The notes below the pieces were generated by a model. The model worked only from the letters and a program-made list of their open reading frames with translations, did not search any database and was not told where the DNA came from. DNA of 64,000 nt from positions 3,286,001-3,350,000 of the forward strand of contig NZ_CP109027.1 of assembly GCF_036226885.1 (NCBI RefSeq), given 5' to 3'. The position numbers were made by a program, and so were the translations under genes. This document shows, piece after piece, positions 41,472 to 49,729 of this stretch (position 1 is the stretch's first letter; each line of letters starts with the position of its first letter). This stretch comes from Streptomyces sp. NBC_00663. GTDB lineage: Bacteria; Actinomycetota; Actinomycetes; Streptomycetales; Streptomycetaceae.

Positions 41472-43034
41472 ATGACGCGTTTCGTACGGTGGACGGCTCT
41501 GGCCGCCGCCGCGGCACTGCTGGTGGGGGCCTGTAGCGGCGGCTCGTCCGACGACGGAAAGGGCGACGGGGGCGACGGGGAGACCCACGCGGCCGGTCCG
41601 TCGTCGAGTCCCTCCGACACCGAGGCCGGGGCAGCACTGCCCGCCTCGCTGACCTCGCAGAAGCTCGACTGGGAAGGCTGCAAGGGCACCGCCGACTCCC
41701 CCGCGCCGAGCAGCGAATGGCAGTGCGCGACGCTCAAGGTGCCGCTGGACTGGGCGAAGCCGGAGGGGAAGACCATCGGCCTCGCGCTGATCCGCGCCGA
41801 GGCCCGCGGCGACGACAGGATCGGCTCGTTGCTGTTCAACTTCGGCGGCCCGGGCGGCTCCGGGGTGTCGATGATGCCGCTGTACGGCGCGACGGTCTCA
41901 CCGCTGCGCGAGCGGTACGACCTGGTGAGCTGGGACCCGCGCGGGGTCGGCGGAAGCGAAGGCGTCCGCTGCCGCGGCGACAAGGCGATCGAGTCCGCCG
42001 AGTCGGTCGACGCCACGCCGGACACCGCGGCCGAGGAGGCCGCCTACTTCCAGGACGCGACCGACTTCGGCAAGGGCTGCCAGAAGGCGGCCGGCGAGCT
42101 GTTGGCGCATGTCTCGACCACCGACACCGCCCGCGACATGGACCTCATGCGCCAGGTGCTGGGCGACCGGAAGACGCACTACTTCGGCATCTCGTACGGC
42201 ACCGAACTCGGCGGCGTGTACGCCCATCTGTTCCCGAAGAACGTGGGGCGGCTGATCCTCGACGCGGTCGTCGACCCGAGCGCCGACACCGTGGGGCACG
42301 CCGAGAACCAGGCCCGGGGCTTCCAGCGCGCGCTGGACGACTACCTGAAGTCGACCGGCCAGGACCCCGAACAGGGCACGCGGAAGATCGCCGCGCTGCT
42401 GAAGGACCTCGACGCGAACCCGCTGCCGACGGGGACCTCGCGGAAGCTGACCCAGACCCTCGCGGTCACCGGCATCGTGCTGCCGCTCTACAGCAAGGCC
42501 AGTTGGCCGACGCTGACCAGCGCGCTGAAGGCGGCGGAGGAGGGCGACGGTTCGGAGCTGCTGACGCTCGCCGACGGCTACAACGAGCGGGACACCTCGG
42601 GCCGCTACGGTACGACGACCCACTCCCAGCGGGTCATATCGTGCCTGGACGACAAGCAGCGGCCGACCGCGGCGGAGACGAAGAAGCTGCTGCCGACGTT
42701 CGAGAAGCTCTCGCCCGTCTTCGGGGCCTTCCTGGGCTGGGACACGGCCGGCTGGTGCCACGACTGGCCGGTGGCCGGGCAGCGGGACACCCCGGAGGTG
42801 AGCGCACCCGGCGCGGCGCCGGTCCTCGTGGTCGGCAACACCGGCGACCCGGCGACCCCCTACGAGGGCGCCCGGAAGATGGCGGACGAGCTGGGCAAGG
42901 GCGTCGGTGTGGAGCTCACCTGGAAGGGCGAGGGGCACGGGGCGTACGGAAGCGGGAGCGACTGCGTCGACTCGACGGTGAACGCGTATCTGCTCAAGGG
43001 CACGGTGCCCAAGGACGGCAAGGTCTGCTCATGA
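41472..43034 (+). CDS. TAP-like secreted alpha/beta-hydrolase lipoprotein (peptidase), copy 2
   Basis: 520-residue paralogue of the preceding gene, with a lipobox VGAC, NFGGPGGSGV, GISYGTELGGVYAHLFP, GNTGDPATPYEGA and GEGHGAYG in the same order. Alignable over the whole length, diverging mostly in the N-terminal linker (Ser/Gly/Asp-rich) and the mid region. GAGGGGGG precedes the ATG at 41472. It is followed by a long terminator shared with moeZ. Confidence 0.87.
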   Translation: MTRFVRWTALAAAAALLVGACSGGSSDDGKGDGGDGETHAAGPSSSPSDTEAGAALPASLTSQKLDWEGCKGTADSPAPSSEWQCATLKVPLDWAKPEGKTIGLALIRAEARGDDRIGSLLFNFGGPGGSGVSMMPLYGATVSPLRERYDLVSWDPRGVGGSEGVRCRGDKAIESAESVDATPDTAAEEAAYFQDATDFGKGCQKAAGELLAHVSTTDTARDMDLMRQVLGDRKTHYFGISYGTELGGVYAHLFPKNVGRLILDAVVDPSADTVGHAENQARGFQRALDDYLKSTGQDPEQGTRKIAALLKDLDANPLPTGTSRKLTQTLAVTGIVLPLYSKASWPTLTSALKAAEEGDGSELLTLADGYNERDTSGRYGTTTHSQRVISCLDDKQRPTAAETKKLLPTFEKLSPVFGAFLGWDTAGWCHDWPVAGQRDTPEVSAPGAAPVLVVGNTGDPATPYEGARKMADELGKGVGVELTWKGEGHGAYGSGSDCVDSTVNAYLLKGTVPKDGKVCS

Positions 43035-43036
43035 CG

Positions 43037-43081
43037 ACGGCGGGGGCCGCGCGCACCCGTGGTGCGTGCGGCCCCCGCCGT
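43037..43081. terminator. Long bidirectional terminator
   Basis: 21-bp inverted repeat with one G-T mismatch (43037-43057 with 43061-43081), beginning two bases after the lipoprotein gene and ending 15 bases from the moeZ stop; serves both converging units. Confidence 0.85.
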
Positions 43082-43096
43082 ACGGCGGACCTTTGG

Positions 43097-44275
43097 TCAG
43101 TAGACCGGCTTGTGCGGCTCGATCTGGTTGACCCAGCCGATCACTCCGCCGCCGACGTGCACGGCGTCCGCGAAGCCCGCGGACTTGAGCACGGCGAGGA
43201 CCTCCGCACTGCGGACGCCCGTCTTGCAGTGCAGGACGATCTTCTTGTCCTGCGGGAGGCCCTCCAGGGCGGTACCCATGAGGAACTCGTTCTTCGGGAT
43301 CAGCCTGGCGCCGGGGATCGAGACGATCTCGTACTCGTTGATCTCACGGACGTCGATGATCTCGATGTTCTCGCCGTCGTCGATCCACTCCTTGAGCTGC
43401 TTGGGAGTGATCGTCGAGCCGGCGGCGGCCTCCTGGGCCTCCTCGGAGACGACGCCGCAGAAGGCCTCGTAGTCGATGAGCTCGGTGACGGTCGGGTTCT
43501 CGCCGCAGACCGCGCAGTTGGGGTCCTTGCGGACCTTGACCTGGCGGTACTGCATCTCCAGGGCGTCGTAGATCATCAGGCGGCCGACCAGGGGCTCGCC
43601 GATGCCCGCGAGGAGCTTGATGGCCTCGTTGACCTGGATGGAGCCGATGGACGCGCACAGCACGCCCAGCACGCCGCCCTCGGCGCAGGAGGGGACCATG
43701 CCCGGCGGCGGGGGCTCCGGGTAGAGGCAGCGGTAGCAGGGCCCGTGCTCGGACCAGAAGACCGAGGCCTGACCGTCGAAGCGGTAGATCGAACCCCACA
43801 CGTACGGCTTGTTGAGCAGCACGCAGGCGTCGTTGACCAGGTAGCGGGTCGCGAAGTTGTCCGTGCCGTCGACGATCAGGTCGTACTGGCTGAAGATGTC
43901 CATCACGTTCTCGGCCTCGAGCCGCTCCTCGTGAAGGACCACGTTCACGTACGGGTTGATGCCGAGGACGGAGTCGCGCGCGGACTCTGCCTTGGAGCGG
44001 CCGATGTCGGCCTGGCTGTGGATGATCTGGCGCTGGAGGTTCGACTCGTCGACCTCGTCGAACTCCACGATGCCGAGCGTGCCGACGCCCGCCGCGGCCA
44101 GGTACATCAGCGCCGGCGAGCCCAGGCCGCCGGCGCCCACACAGAGCACCTTGGCGTTCTTCAGCCGCTTCTGCCCGTCCATCCCGACGTCGGGGATGAT
44201 CAGGTGGCGGGAGTACCTGCGGACCTCGTCTACGGTGAGCTCGGCAGCGGGCTCGACCAGGGGTGGCAGCGACAC
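43097..44275 (-). CDS. moeZ: Adenylyltransferase/sulfurtransferase MoeZ (ThiF + rhodanese)
   Basis: 392-residue MoeZ-type enzyme. The N-terminal E1-like domain has GAGGLGSP, the VDESNLQRQ adenylation arginine motif and two zinc CxxC pairs (CYRCLYP and CAVCGEN). The C-terminal rhodanese domain has its persulfide cysteine in VLHCKTGVRS. It adenylates and thiocarboxylates small sulfur carriers (MoaD, CysO and similar), feeding molybdopterin, cysteine and other sulfur pathways. Both active sites are intact. The GTG start follows GGAG. A perfect sigma-R promoter lies 45 bases upstream, linking sulfur transfer to thiol stress. Confidence 0.9.
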   Translation of the reverse strand: MSLPPLVEPAAELTVDEVRRYSRHLIIPDVGMDGQKRLKNAKVLCVGAGGLGSPALMYLAAAGVGTLGIVEFDEVDESNLQRQIIHSQADIGRSKAESARDSVLGINPYVNVVLHEERLEAENVMDIFSQYDLIVDGTDNFATRYLVNDACVLLNKPYVWGSIYRFDGQASVFWSEHGPCYRCLYPEPPPPGMVPSCAEGGVLGVLCASIGSIQVNEAIKLLAGIGEPLVGRLMIYDALEMQYRQVKVRKDPNCAVCGENPTVTELIDYEAFCGVVSEEAQEAAAGSTITPKQLKEWIDDGENIEIIDVREINEYEIVSIPGARLIPKNEFLMGTALEGLPQDKKIVLHCKTGVRSAEVLAVLKSAGFADAVHVGGGVIGWVNQIEPHKPVY

Positions 44276-44319
44276 GGGGACTCCGTTGGTCGGTCAGTCA
44301 TTACGATTGTTCTCCCCGT

Positions 44320-44345
44320 AACACTGCCATGGCCTTTTTCATTCC
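44320..44345 (-). promoter_or_regulatory. Sigma-R promoter of moeZ
   Basis: Minus strand GGAAT (44345-44341), exactly 18 bases, GTT (44322-44320): perfect sigma-R consensus, 45 bases from the moeZ GTG. The GGAAT overlaps the last codons and stop of the upstream spherulin-like gene. Confidence 0.8.
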
Positions 44346-45094
44346 GAGACACCCGTCCCGACCCGCGAGACGATTTCGTCCCAGTAGCCGGGCATCGTCT
44401 CCCAGGGGTCGGTCCGGCCGCCGCGGTCCGTGCGGTCGGTGAAGTAGAGGGTGGCCGCTCCCTGCCAGCGGGCGATGCGCAGGGCCTCGTCGAGATGCGG
44501 CGCCGGCACGCCGTGGACGAAGTGGCAGAAGCGGTCGGGCGGATAGTCGGCGGTCCACTCGGCCACCTGCGACCAGCGGTAGTCGCTCCACGGGCCGGAG
44601 AAGGTGACCAGCTGGTCCGCGCTCTCGACATAGCCGGGACAGGGGTGAGTGCCGTGGCCGAGGACGACATGGGTGTCCTTGTCGGCTATCGCGCGGAGCG
44701 TGGTGACCGTGCGGCGGATCTCGGGGAGCGAGGTGCGTTCGGTCGGGCAGCGGTCGAGGAGGAAGCCGTCGACCTTGTACCAGTCGATGTAACGGTGCGC
44801 GTCGGAGACCATCTCCCCGAACGACCGTGCCCCGTACGTGGCGTCGACATGGCCGAGGACGCGAATGCCCGCGTTGCGCAGTCGCCCGGCCGCCGCCAGA
44901 CAGTGCGGGTCGGGGCGGCTGCCCGGGCCGTCGGCGACATTGAGGACGACCCAGTGCAGGGGCGCGGAGCGGGGCCGGGTCAGTTCGGCCCACTCGGCGG
45001 GGGCGACGAGGGGGTGGGCGAAACCCGGGATGCCGAGACCGGTGTGCAGACCGGTGCCCTGTTTCGTGCTGTTGGTGCTGGTCAGATGCGGCAT
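44339..45094 (-). CDS. Spherulin-4 / GH135-like protein
   Basis: 251-residue protein of the spherulation-specific family 4 (GH135, Sph3-type) TIM-barrel family. The fold pattern is clear: GFAHPL, WVVLNVADGPG near strand 1-2, GHVDATYGARS, and WYKVDGFLLD. Fungal Sph3 hydrolyses galactosaminogalactan. At the usual Asp-Glu pair after the VDG(I/F)xL strand this protein has Asp-Arg (LDRCPTE), so catalysis may differ. No signal peptide is seen, unlike secreted hydrolases of this type. The ATG lies 13 bases inside the preceding epimerase gene, so the two are coupled. Confidence 0.75.
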   Translation of the reverse strand: MPHLTSTNSTKQGTGLHTGLGIPGFAHPLVAPAEWAELTRPRSAPLHWVVLNVADGPGSRPDPHCLAAAGRLRNAGIRVLGHVDATYGARSFGEMVSDAHRYIDWYKVDGFLLDRCPTERTSLPEIRRTVTTLRAIADKDTHVVLGHGTHPCPGYVESADQLVTFSGPWSDYRWSQVAEWTADYPPDRFCHFVHGVPAPHLDEALRIARWQGAATLYFTDRTDRGGRTDPWETMPGYWDEIVSRVGTGVSE

Positions 45095-46044
45095 GCCGCC
45101 TCCATCCAGATGTCTGCGAGGGACTCTTCGAGGTTGATACGGGGGCGCCAGCCGAGGCGGTCGCGGGCGGTACGCACGTCGGCCTGCTGCCAGCTGCCGC
45201 AGCCGTCCGGGTACGGGTAGGCGACCGGAGCCGCGTGGTCCGGGTCGGGGCGCGGATGGCCGATGGTGGGGCGCAGCGGCGGGCCGGGCGGGCCGTCGAG
45301 TTCGTGGAGGGCGCCGCCGTAGCCGGCCACGCGCGCGAGGATCGCGGCGGCGTCCCGGAGGCGGACGGCGCGGCCGGAGCCGATGTTGATGACGCCCTGC
45401 GCGGCGGACAGGCTCGCGGCGTGCACGGCGCGGGCGACGTCGCGTACGTCGATGAAGTCCCGCTGGGCGCCGAGGCCGCCGAGCTTCAGCTCGCCGTCGC
45501 CGGACTGCATGGCGCGGCGCATCGCCTCCGCGAGCCGGCCGAGCGGGGAGCCGGCGGGGGTGCCCGGGCCCGCGGGTGAGAAGACCCGCAGGACCACGGC
45601 GTCCAGGCCGGAGCCGAGGACGAGTTCGGTGGCGGCGAGTTTGCTGACGCCGTAGGGGCCGCCGGGGCGCGGGACGGCGTCCTCCGCGGTGGAGCTGCCG
45701 GGCTGGCTGGGGCCGTACTCGGCGCCGCAGCCGATCTGGACGAGCCGCGCGCCGCAGCCGCTGCGGCGCAGCGCCTCGCAGACGGTGGCCACGGCGACCG
45801 TGTTGTGGCGGGTGAGTTCTCGGGCGCCGCCCCTGGTCGCGCCGGCGCAGTTGACCACGACGCCGGGGTGGACCGCGTCGAGGAAGCGGGTGAGCGCGCC
45901 GGGGCTGCCGGACGCGAGGTCGAAGCGGACGTCGGCGTCGTCGCCGCGGCCCAGTGCGGTGAGCTGGACGGCCGGGTCGGCGAGGAGGCGGTCGGCCACG
46001 AAGCGGCCGAGGTAGCCGTTGGCTCCGATCAGCAGGACCCTCAT
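45082..46044 (-). CDS. NAD-dependent epimerase/dehydratase (UDP-sugar epimerase-like)
   Basis: 320-residue extended SDR. The nucleotide motif is GANGYLG (residues 7-13) and the catalytic Tyr-x3-Lys is intact as YGVSK; the usual Ser-Ser before VYG reads GCGAEYG. Such enzymes typically convert UDP-hexoses or UDP-N-acetylhexosamines. Position next to a PelF-like transferase suggests provision of UDP-GalNAc or UDP-Gal. GGGAG precedes the ATG, which also overlaps (ATGA) a short upstream reading frame. Downstream it overlaps the spherulin-like gene. Confidence 0.82.
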   Translation of the reverse strand: MRVLLIGANGYLGRFVADRLLADPAVQLTALGRGDDADVRFDLASGSPGALTRFLDAVHPGVVVNCAGATRGGARELTRHNTVAVATVCEALRRSGCGARLVQIGCGAEYGPSQPGSSTAEDAVPRPGGPYGVSKLAATELVLGSGLDAVVLRVFSPAGPGTPAGSPLGRLAEAMRRAMQSGDGELKLGGLGAQRDFIDVRDVARAVHAASLSAAQGVINIGSGRAVRLRDAAAILARVAGYGGALHELDGPPGPPLRPTIGHPRPDPDHAAPVAYPYPDGCGSWQQADVRTARDRLGWRPRINLEESLADIWMEAACRI

Positions 46045-46088
46045 CGTGCTGCTCCCGGGGCCTCGTGGTCGGGTCGGGAGGTGATCAT
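46041..46088 (-). CDS. Possible 15-codon leader peptide coupled to the epimerase gene
   Basis: A short frame (MITSRPDHEAPGAAR) with a strong AAGGAGAG ribosome-binding site at good spacing. Its TGA overlaps the epimerase ATG (ATGA, 46041-46044). Reading through upstream gives only His/Pro-rich low complexity, so this is best read as a coupling leader rather than a gene end. Not proven. Confidence 0.4.
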   Translation of the reverse strand: MITSRPDHEAPGAAR

Positions 46089-46489
46089 CTGGTGCTCTCC
46101 TTCAGCAGGGTGTGCCTCCGGGCTCCGGCGGTGGGCGGGGATGCCTGCGGCGGCCTGTGCGGGGTGGGTGGGAGTGCGGGGGGGGTGGAAGTGCGGGGGG
46201 AGGGGTGCGGAGGGTGGGGGTGCGGGGTGGGGGTGCTCGGGTGCCAGTGGTGCGGTGCAGTGCCGCGCGCGTGTGCCCGGTGCGGTGCAGGCTCGCGTGG
46301 GTGCGTCGGGCGCGGTGCGGGTGCGTTGGGGGTCGGGGCCGCGCTGAGGGGTGTCCGTCCTCGGAACGGCGTGGAATCGGTCAGCTGAGAAGGTGCCCGT
46401 GTTGACGCGCCAACCGCTGCGGGCGGACACCCCCGGACACGTCCCCTTGCCGCCGTCGCGCGCTGCCCGTCCGCGCGAGCTCGCCTGGC
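46089..46489. other. G-rich intergenic gap inside the polysaccharide locus
   Basis: About 400 bases with no credible gene. The plus strand is extremely G-rich and C-poor between about 46150 and 46250 with repeated GTGCGGGG and GGGTGGGGGT runs, capable of G-quadruplex formation. Open frames here translate to Pro/His/Arg-rich low complexity. It should contain the promoter of the epimerase unit. Confidence 0.6.
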
Positions 46490-47848
46490 TCAGCACTGCG
46501 CGTCCGTGGGCGCGTGGGCCGAGGCCCGTGTCAGCCTGCGGGTTGCGTGGAGGAGGAGGGTTGCCGCTCCGATGCCGCAGGCGAGCGTCGGGATCGCGCC
46601 GGTGCCCCAGGTGTTCACGAGGGATGTCACCGGGGTGCCCAGGGCGTCGCAGCCGGGGAGGCGGGACCCGAAGGTCGTGGCCAGGGCTGTTGCCTGTGCG
46701 GTGGCCGTGACCGTGAGGATCAGGGCGGGTGCGCGGGTGAAGCCGTGGGTGGTGAGGAGGCGGGAGAGGAAGAGGAGGGCGCCGAGGGTGAGCGTCTGGG
46801 CGTACGGGGCCGGTTCGTCCAGGGCTGCTGCTGTTACGGCAAGAAGGGCCGTCAGCGTGGACAGGTAGAGGGCGAACGCGCCCAGGAGGAGCGGGTGTAC
46901 GGCTGCCGCGAAGTCCTCCAGGCCTCGGCTGACCGTCAGTTTGCGGCGGGCCCGCGTGGTGAGGAGGTGGGCGCTCCAGGCCGCGGGCGCCAGAGACAGG
47001 GCCAGGGCAAGCGCCGGGGCTCCTGACATGGGCCAGGGGGCGTTCGCGGCGCCGGTGGGGAGGGTGTCGGGGCCGCCGGTGATGGCTGAGTGGAGCAGGC
47101 CGTCGCCGAGCAGGGCGTAGGCGATCAGCCAGCAGGTGAGGGTGCAGGTTCGGGGGTGGGTGGGGTGGGTGGTGCGCAGGGGGCCTCTGGTCAGTGCCGC
47201 GCGGAGGGCCAGGGACACGGTGAGGGTGCCCACTGCTCCTGCGATCAGGCGGTTCTGGCCGTGCGTCAGGTGGATGCCGGTGAGGGTCGCCGCGCACAGG
47301 GCGCCCGGCAACAAGGTCAGCAGCGCCCAGTCGGCGCGGGCCCTGGGGATCTTGGGGGGCGCGGCCGGTGCGGGGGGTTCACCTTCTCGGGACGCGCGCG
47401 CGTACATCTCCTCGGCGAGGGAGAAGACGTCCCGGTGGCGGAAGCGGGTCGCGGTGCGGTCGGTGACGCCGTGTGCCTCCAGGCCCGCCGCGATCTCCAA
47501 GGGGTCGACGGCTCGTTCGCACAGCTCTCGATGGCGGTGCATCAAGGCCTTGACCGGGTCCGCGGCCGTTCGGCGTGGGGTGGAATTGGCCTTGGGCGTG
47601 GCCTTGGGTGTGGGGGTGGGGGTGGGTGTGGTGCGGTGGGGGGGCGCGGGGTAGTCCTCGTCCGCCGGGAGCGGATTGGAGGTGGGCGCCTCGCGGGAGG
47701 CATCGGTGGTGCGGGCCGCCTCGCGGGTGTCGGCGGTGACGGGCGCCGTGTGCTCCGTCTCCCCCGTCGTCCACTCCTGCGACCGCGCGTCCCACGCGCC
47801 GGGGCTGTCCGGGGTGCCTGGTCGGTCCAGTTCGCCCAGGTCGCTCAT
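46490..47848 (-). CDS. Multi-pass membrane protein coupled to PelF-like transferase
   Basis: 452-residue protein. Residues 1-95 are Thr/Pro-rich and disordered. A soluble conserved segment follows (~96-150: DPVKALMHRHRELCERAVDP to FSLAEEMYARA). About ten membrane helices fill the remainder. I do not recognise the family; it is not obviously PelG. Its ATG overlaps the glycosyltransferase stop (ATGA, with GGAGGGAG upstream), so the two are made together and may form a synthase or exporter complex. Confidence 0.75.
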   Translation of the reverse strand: MSDLGELDRPGTPDSPGAWDARSQEWTTGETEHTAPVTADTREAARTTDASREAPTSNPLPADEDYPAPPHRTTPTPTPTPKATPKANSTPRRTAADPVKALMHRHRELCERAVDPLEIAAGLEAHGVTDRTATRFRHRDVFSLAEEMYARASREGEPPAPAAPPKIPRARADWALLTLLPGALCAATLTGIHLTHGQNRLIAGAVGTLTVSLALRAALTRGPLRTTHPTHPRTCTLTCWLIAYALLGDGLLHSAITGGPDTLPTGAANAPWPMSGAPALALALSLAPAAWSAHLLTTRARRKLTVSRGLEDFAAAVHPLLLGAFALYLSTLTALLAVTAAALDEPAPYAQTLTLGALLFLSRLLTTHGFTRAPALILTVTATAQATALATTFGSRLPGCDALGTPVTSLVNTWGTGAIPTLACGIGAATLLLHATRRLTRASAHAPTDAQC

Positions 47849-49539
47849 CGCGCTCCCTCCGTCGCGGGCAGCGGGGTGTTGGCGCGCACCGGAGGGCCTG
47901 CCGCCCAGCCGGGACCGCCGCGGGCCACTACGCGAGCGGCGGGGCCGGTCCAGCGGCCGGGCATGTGGGCCTCGGCGGGGACGGCGAACGGGCGGGGTTC
48001 TCCTGTGGTGTCGTCGAGGACGACCCGGCGGACCGGGTGGCGCGAGACGATCTCCAGGTAAATGCCGTGAAATGCCGTGATGTTCTGTTCGACGGTGAAC
48101 AGCTCGAGCGCCCGGGCGCGTGCGGCGGCACCCAGGCGCGCACGGCGCTCGGGGTCGCGCAGCAGCGCCACGCACGCCTCGGCGAGCGCCCGCGGATTGC
48201 GCGGGGGTACGACGAGTCCGGTGCCGCCGATCACCTCGACCACGGCGCCGACGTCGGTGGACACCGTCGCCCGGCCGCAGAACATGGCCTCGACCAGGCT
48301 GATCGGAAAGCCCTCGACGACGCTGGACAGCACGGTCACCGCGCCGGACGCGTACGCCTCGGCGGGGCTCGGGATGTCCGGGCCGCCGATCTCCTCGAAG
48401 GACACCGGGTTGTCGCCGACGGCGTGCCGACCGTGCGCCTCGTCGGGGAAGAGCTGGGCGGCGAGCGCCTTGCAGTGGCCGAGGTAGGCCGCGCCCTCGC
48501 TGCCCGCCGGGACGCCGATGATCCGCAGGCGGGTCTTCGGCTCCTCCTTGCGGACCTCCGCGAAGGCGTGGAGGAGGGAGATCAGGTCCTTCGTCGGTTC
48601 CACGCGCCCGACCCACGCAAGCGTGTCCGGGTCCGCGCACTCCGGGGAGTCGCCGACCTCCGCGAAGCGGGTGGCGTCCATGCCGGGGTAGACGGTGCGG
48701 ATCTTGTCGCGGTCCGCGCCGCAGCGCTCCTGCCAGCGGCGGGCGTGTGCGTTGCCGGGGGTGACGAGGGCGGCCCGGGCGTAGACCTCCGCGGCGAGCC
48801 TGCCGTGGAAGGCGGCGAGCAGGGCGCGCACCGACGGAGAGGCCTCGGTGGCGGAGAGGTAGTGCGTGCGCAGCTGGACGCCGTACTCGGTCACCAGCAG
48901 CGGTACGCCGGAGAAGTGCCGGGCGAGCAGGCCGGGGAGCGCCGCGGGACCGCCGGAGGCGGCGTGGCAGAGGTCGACCGAGCCGAGACCCTCGTCCCCG
49001 TACCAGTCGAGGGACAGGGGGCGCAGGGCGCGCTCCAGGCGTGCGGCGACGGCGAGCAGATCGGGGACGCGTGCCTCGCGTGCCGCCCGGTGGGCGCCCG
49101 GCGTACGACAGGCACGCTCCAGGGTGCGTACGGCGGTCTCGGACCGGAGTGCGCCGGTCAGCCCGCCCTGATCGCGGGCGAGTTCGGCGAGGCCGTACAG
49201 CGCGCTGCCGAAACGGTCCGCCTCAGCGGTCGAAGGGCTCTCGGAGCGGCCCGCGCACAGGACGGCCGCCAGCTCGCCGTAGTGCTCGGCGAACTGGCGG
49301 CGCGCGCGGCGACCGAGGACGGCCCCGTCGTCCTCGGCGGTCCACAGGGGTGCCGTGCGTACGCGGCTGACCTGCGGCGGAAGCGTGATCCAGCCCTCGT
49401 CCTCCTGCCGCCGGCTGCGGCTGAGCGCGTAGATGTCGAACTCGTGTTGATCGAGCCCGCGCACGAGCCGGTCGCACCACAGCCTGGCGTCACCGCTCAC
49501 ATACGGATAGCCACCCTCCGTAAGCAGTCCGATGCGCAC
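47845..49539 (-). CDS. PelF-like GT4 glycosyltransferase (DUF3492)
   Basis: 564-residue retaining GT4 transferase. The N-terminus has the PelF signature EGGYPYVSGDARLWCDRLV (a DUF3492 feature). The GT-B C-terminal half contains AWVGRVEPTKDLISLLHAF, the E-x7-E motif in VVEGFPISLVEAM, and DVGAVVEVIGG. PelF polymerises GalNAc-type Pel polysaccharide from UDP-sugars in the cytoplasm. The C-terminal ~60 residues are a Pro/Ala-rich extension. GTG at 49539 is preceded by GGGGGTG. It heads the set of membrane protein, epimerase and spherulin-4 genes. Confidence 0.82.
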   Translation of the reverse strand: MRIGLLTEGGYPYVSGDARLWCDRLVRGLDQHEFDIYALSRSRRQEDEGWITLPPQVSRVRTAPLWTAEDDGAVLGRRARRQFAEHYGELAAVLCAGRSESPSTAEADRFGSALYGLAELARDQGGLTGALRSETAVRTLERACRTPGAHRAAREARVPDLLAVAARLERALRPLSLDWYGDEGLGSVDLCHAASGGPAALPGLLARHFSGVPLLVTEYGVQLRTHYLSATEASPSVRALLAAFHGRLAAEVYARAALVTPGNAHARRWQERCGADRDKIRTVYPGMDATRFAEVGDSPECADPDTLAWVGRVEPTKDLISLLHAFAEVRKEEPKTRLRIIGVPAGSEGAAYLGHCKALAAQLFPDEAHGRHAVGDNPVSFEEIGGPDIPSPAEAYASGAVTVLSSVVEGFPISLVEAMFCGRATVSTDVGAVVEVIGGTGLVVPPRNPRALAEACVALLRDPERRARLGAAARARALELFTVEQNITAFHGIYLEIVSRHPVRRVVLDDTTGEPRPFAVPAEAHMPGRWTGPAARVVARGGPGWAAGPPVRANTPLPATEGAR

Positions 49540-49729
49540 GAGTACACCCCCGATCTCCCGTATGGGGAGCCGCCGTTGACCCGGCGGCTCGCAGCGGGAC
49601 GAACGTATGCGGACAAGGCGGTGGCGCGATGGACGGTTGTCCGTCGCGCCACCAAAAGGGGTGAACGGTCGTAACTTTCCCGTGCGGGTCGCGTTCGATC
49701 GCGCTAAGAGATCAAGCAGTTACGTTACG

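Noticed and set aside
44281..44345. Intrinsic terminator between the spherulin-like gene and moeZ
   Set aside because: The T-rich part on the plus strand has no stem before it; the segment is better explained as a sigma-R promoter.
46041..47297. 418-codon frame covering the gap before the epimerase
   Set aside because: Pro/His/Arg low complexity overlapping the membrane-protein gene; only its last 15 codons have a ribosome-binding site, reported separately.
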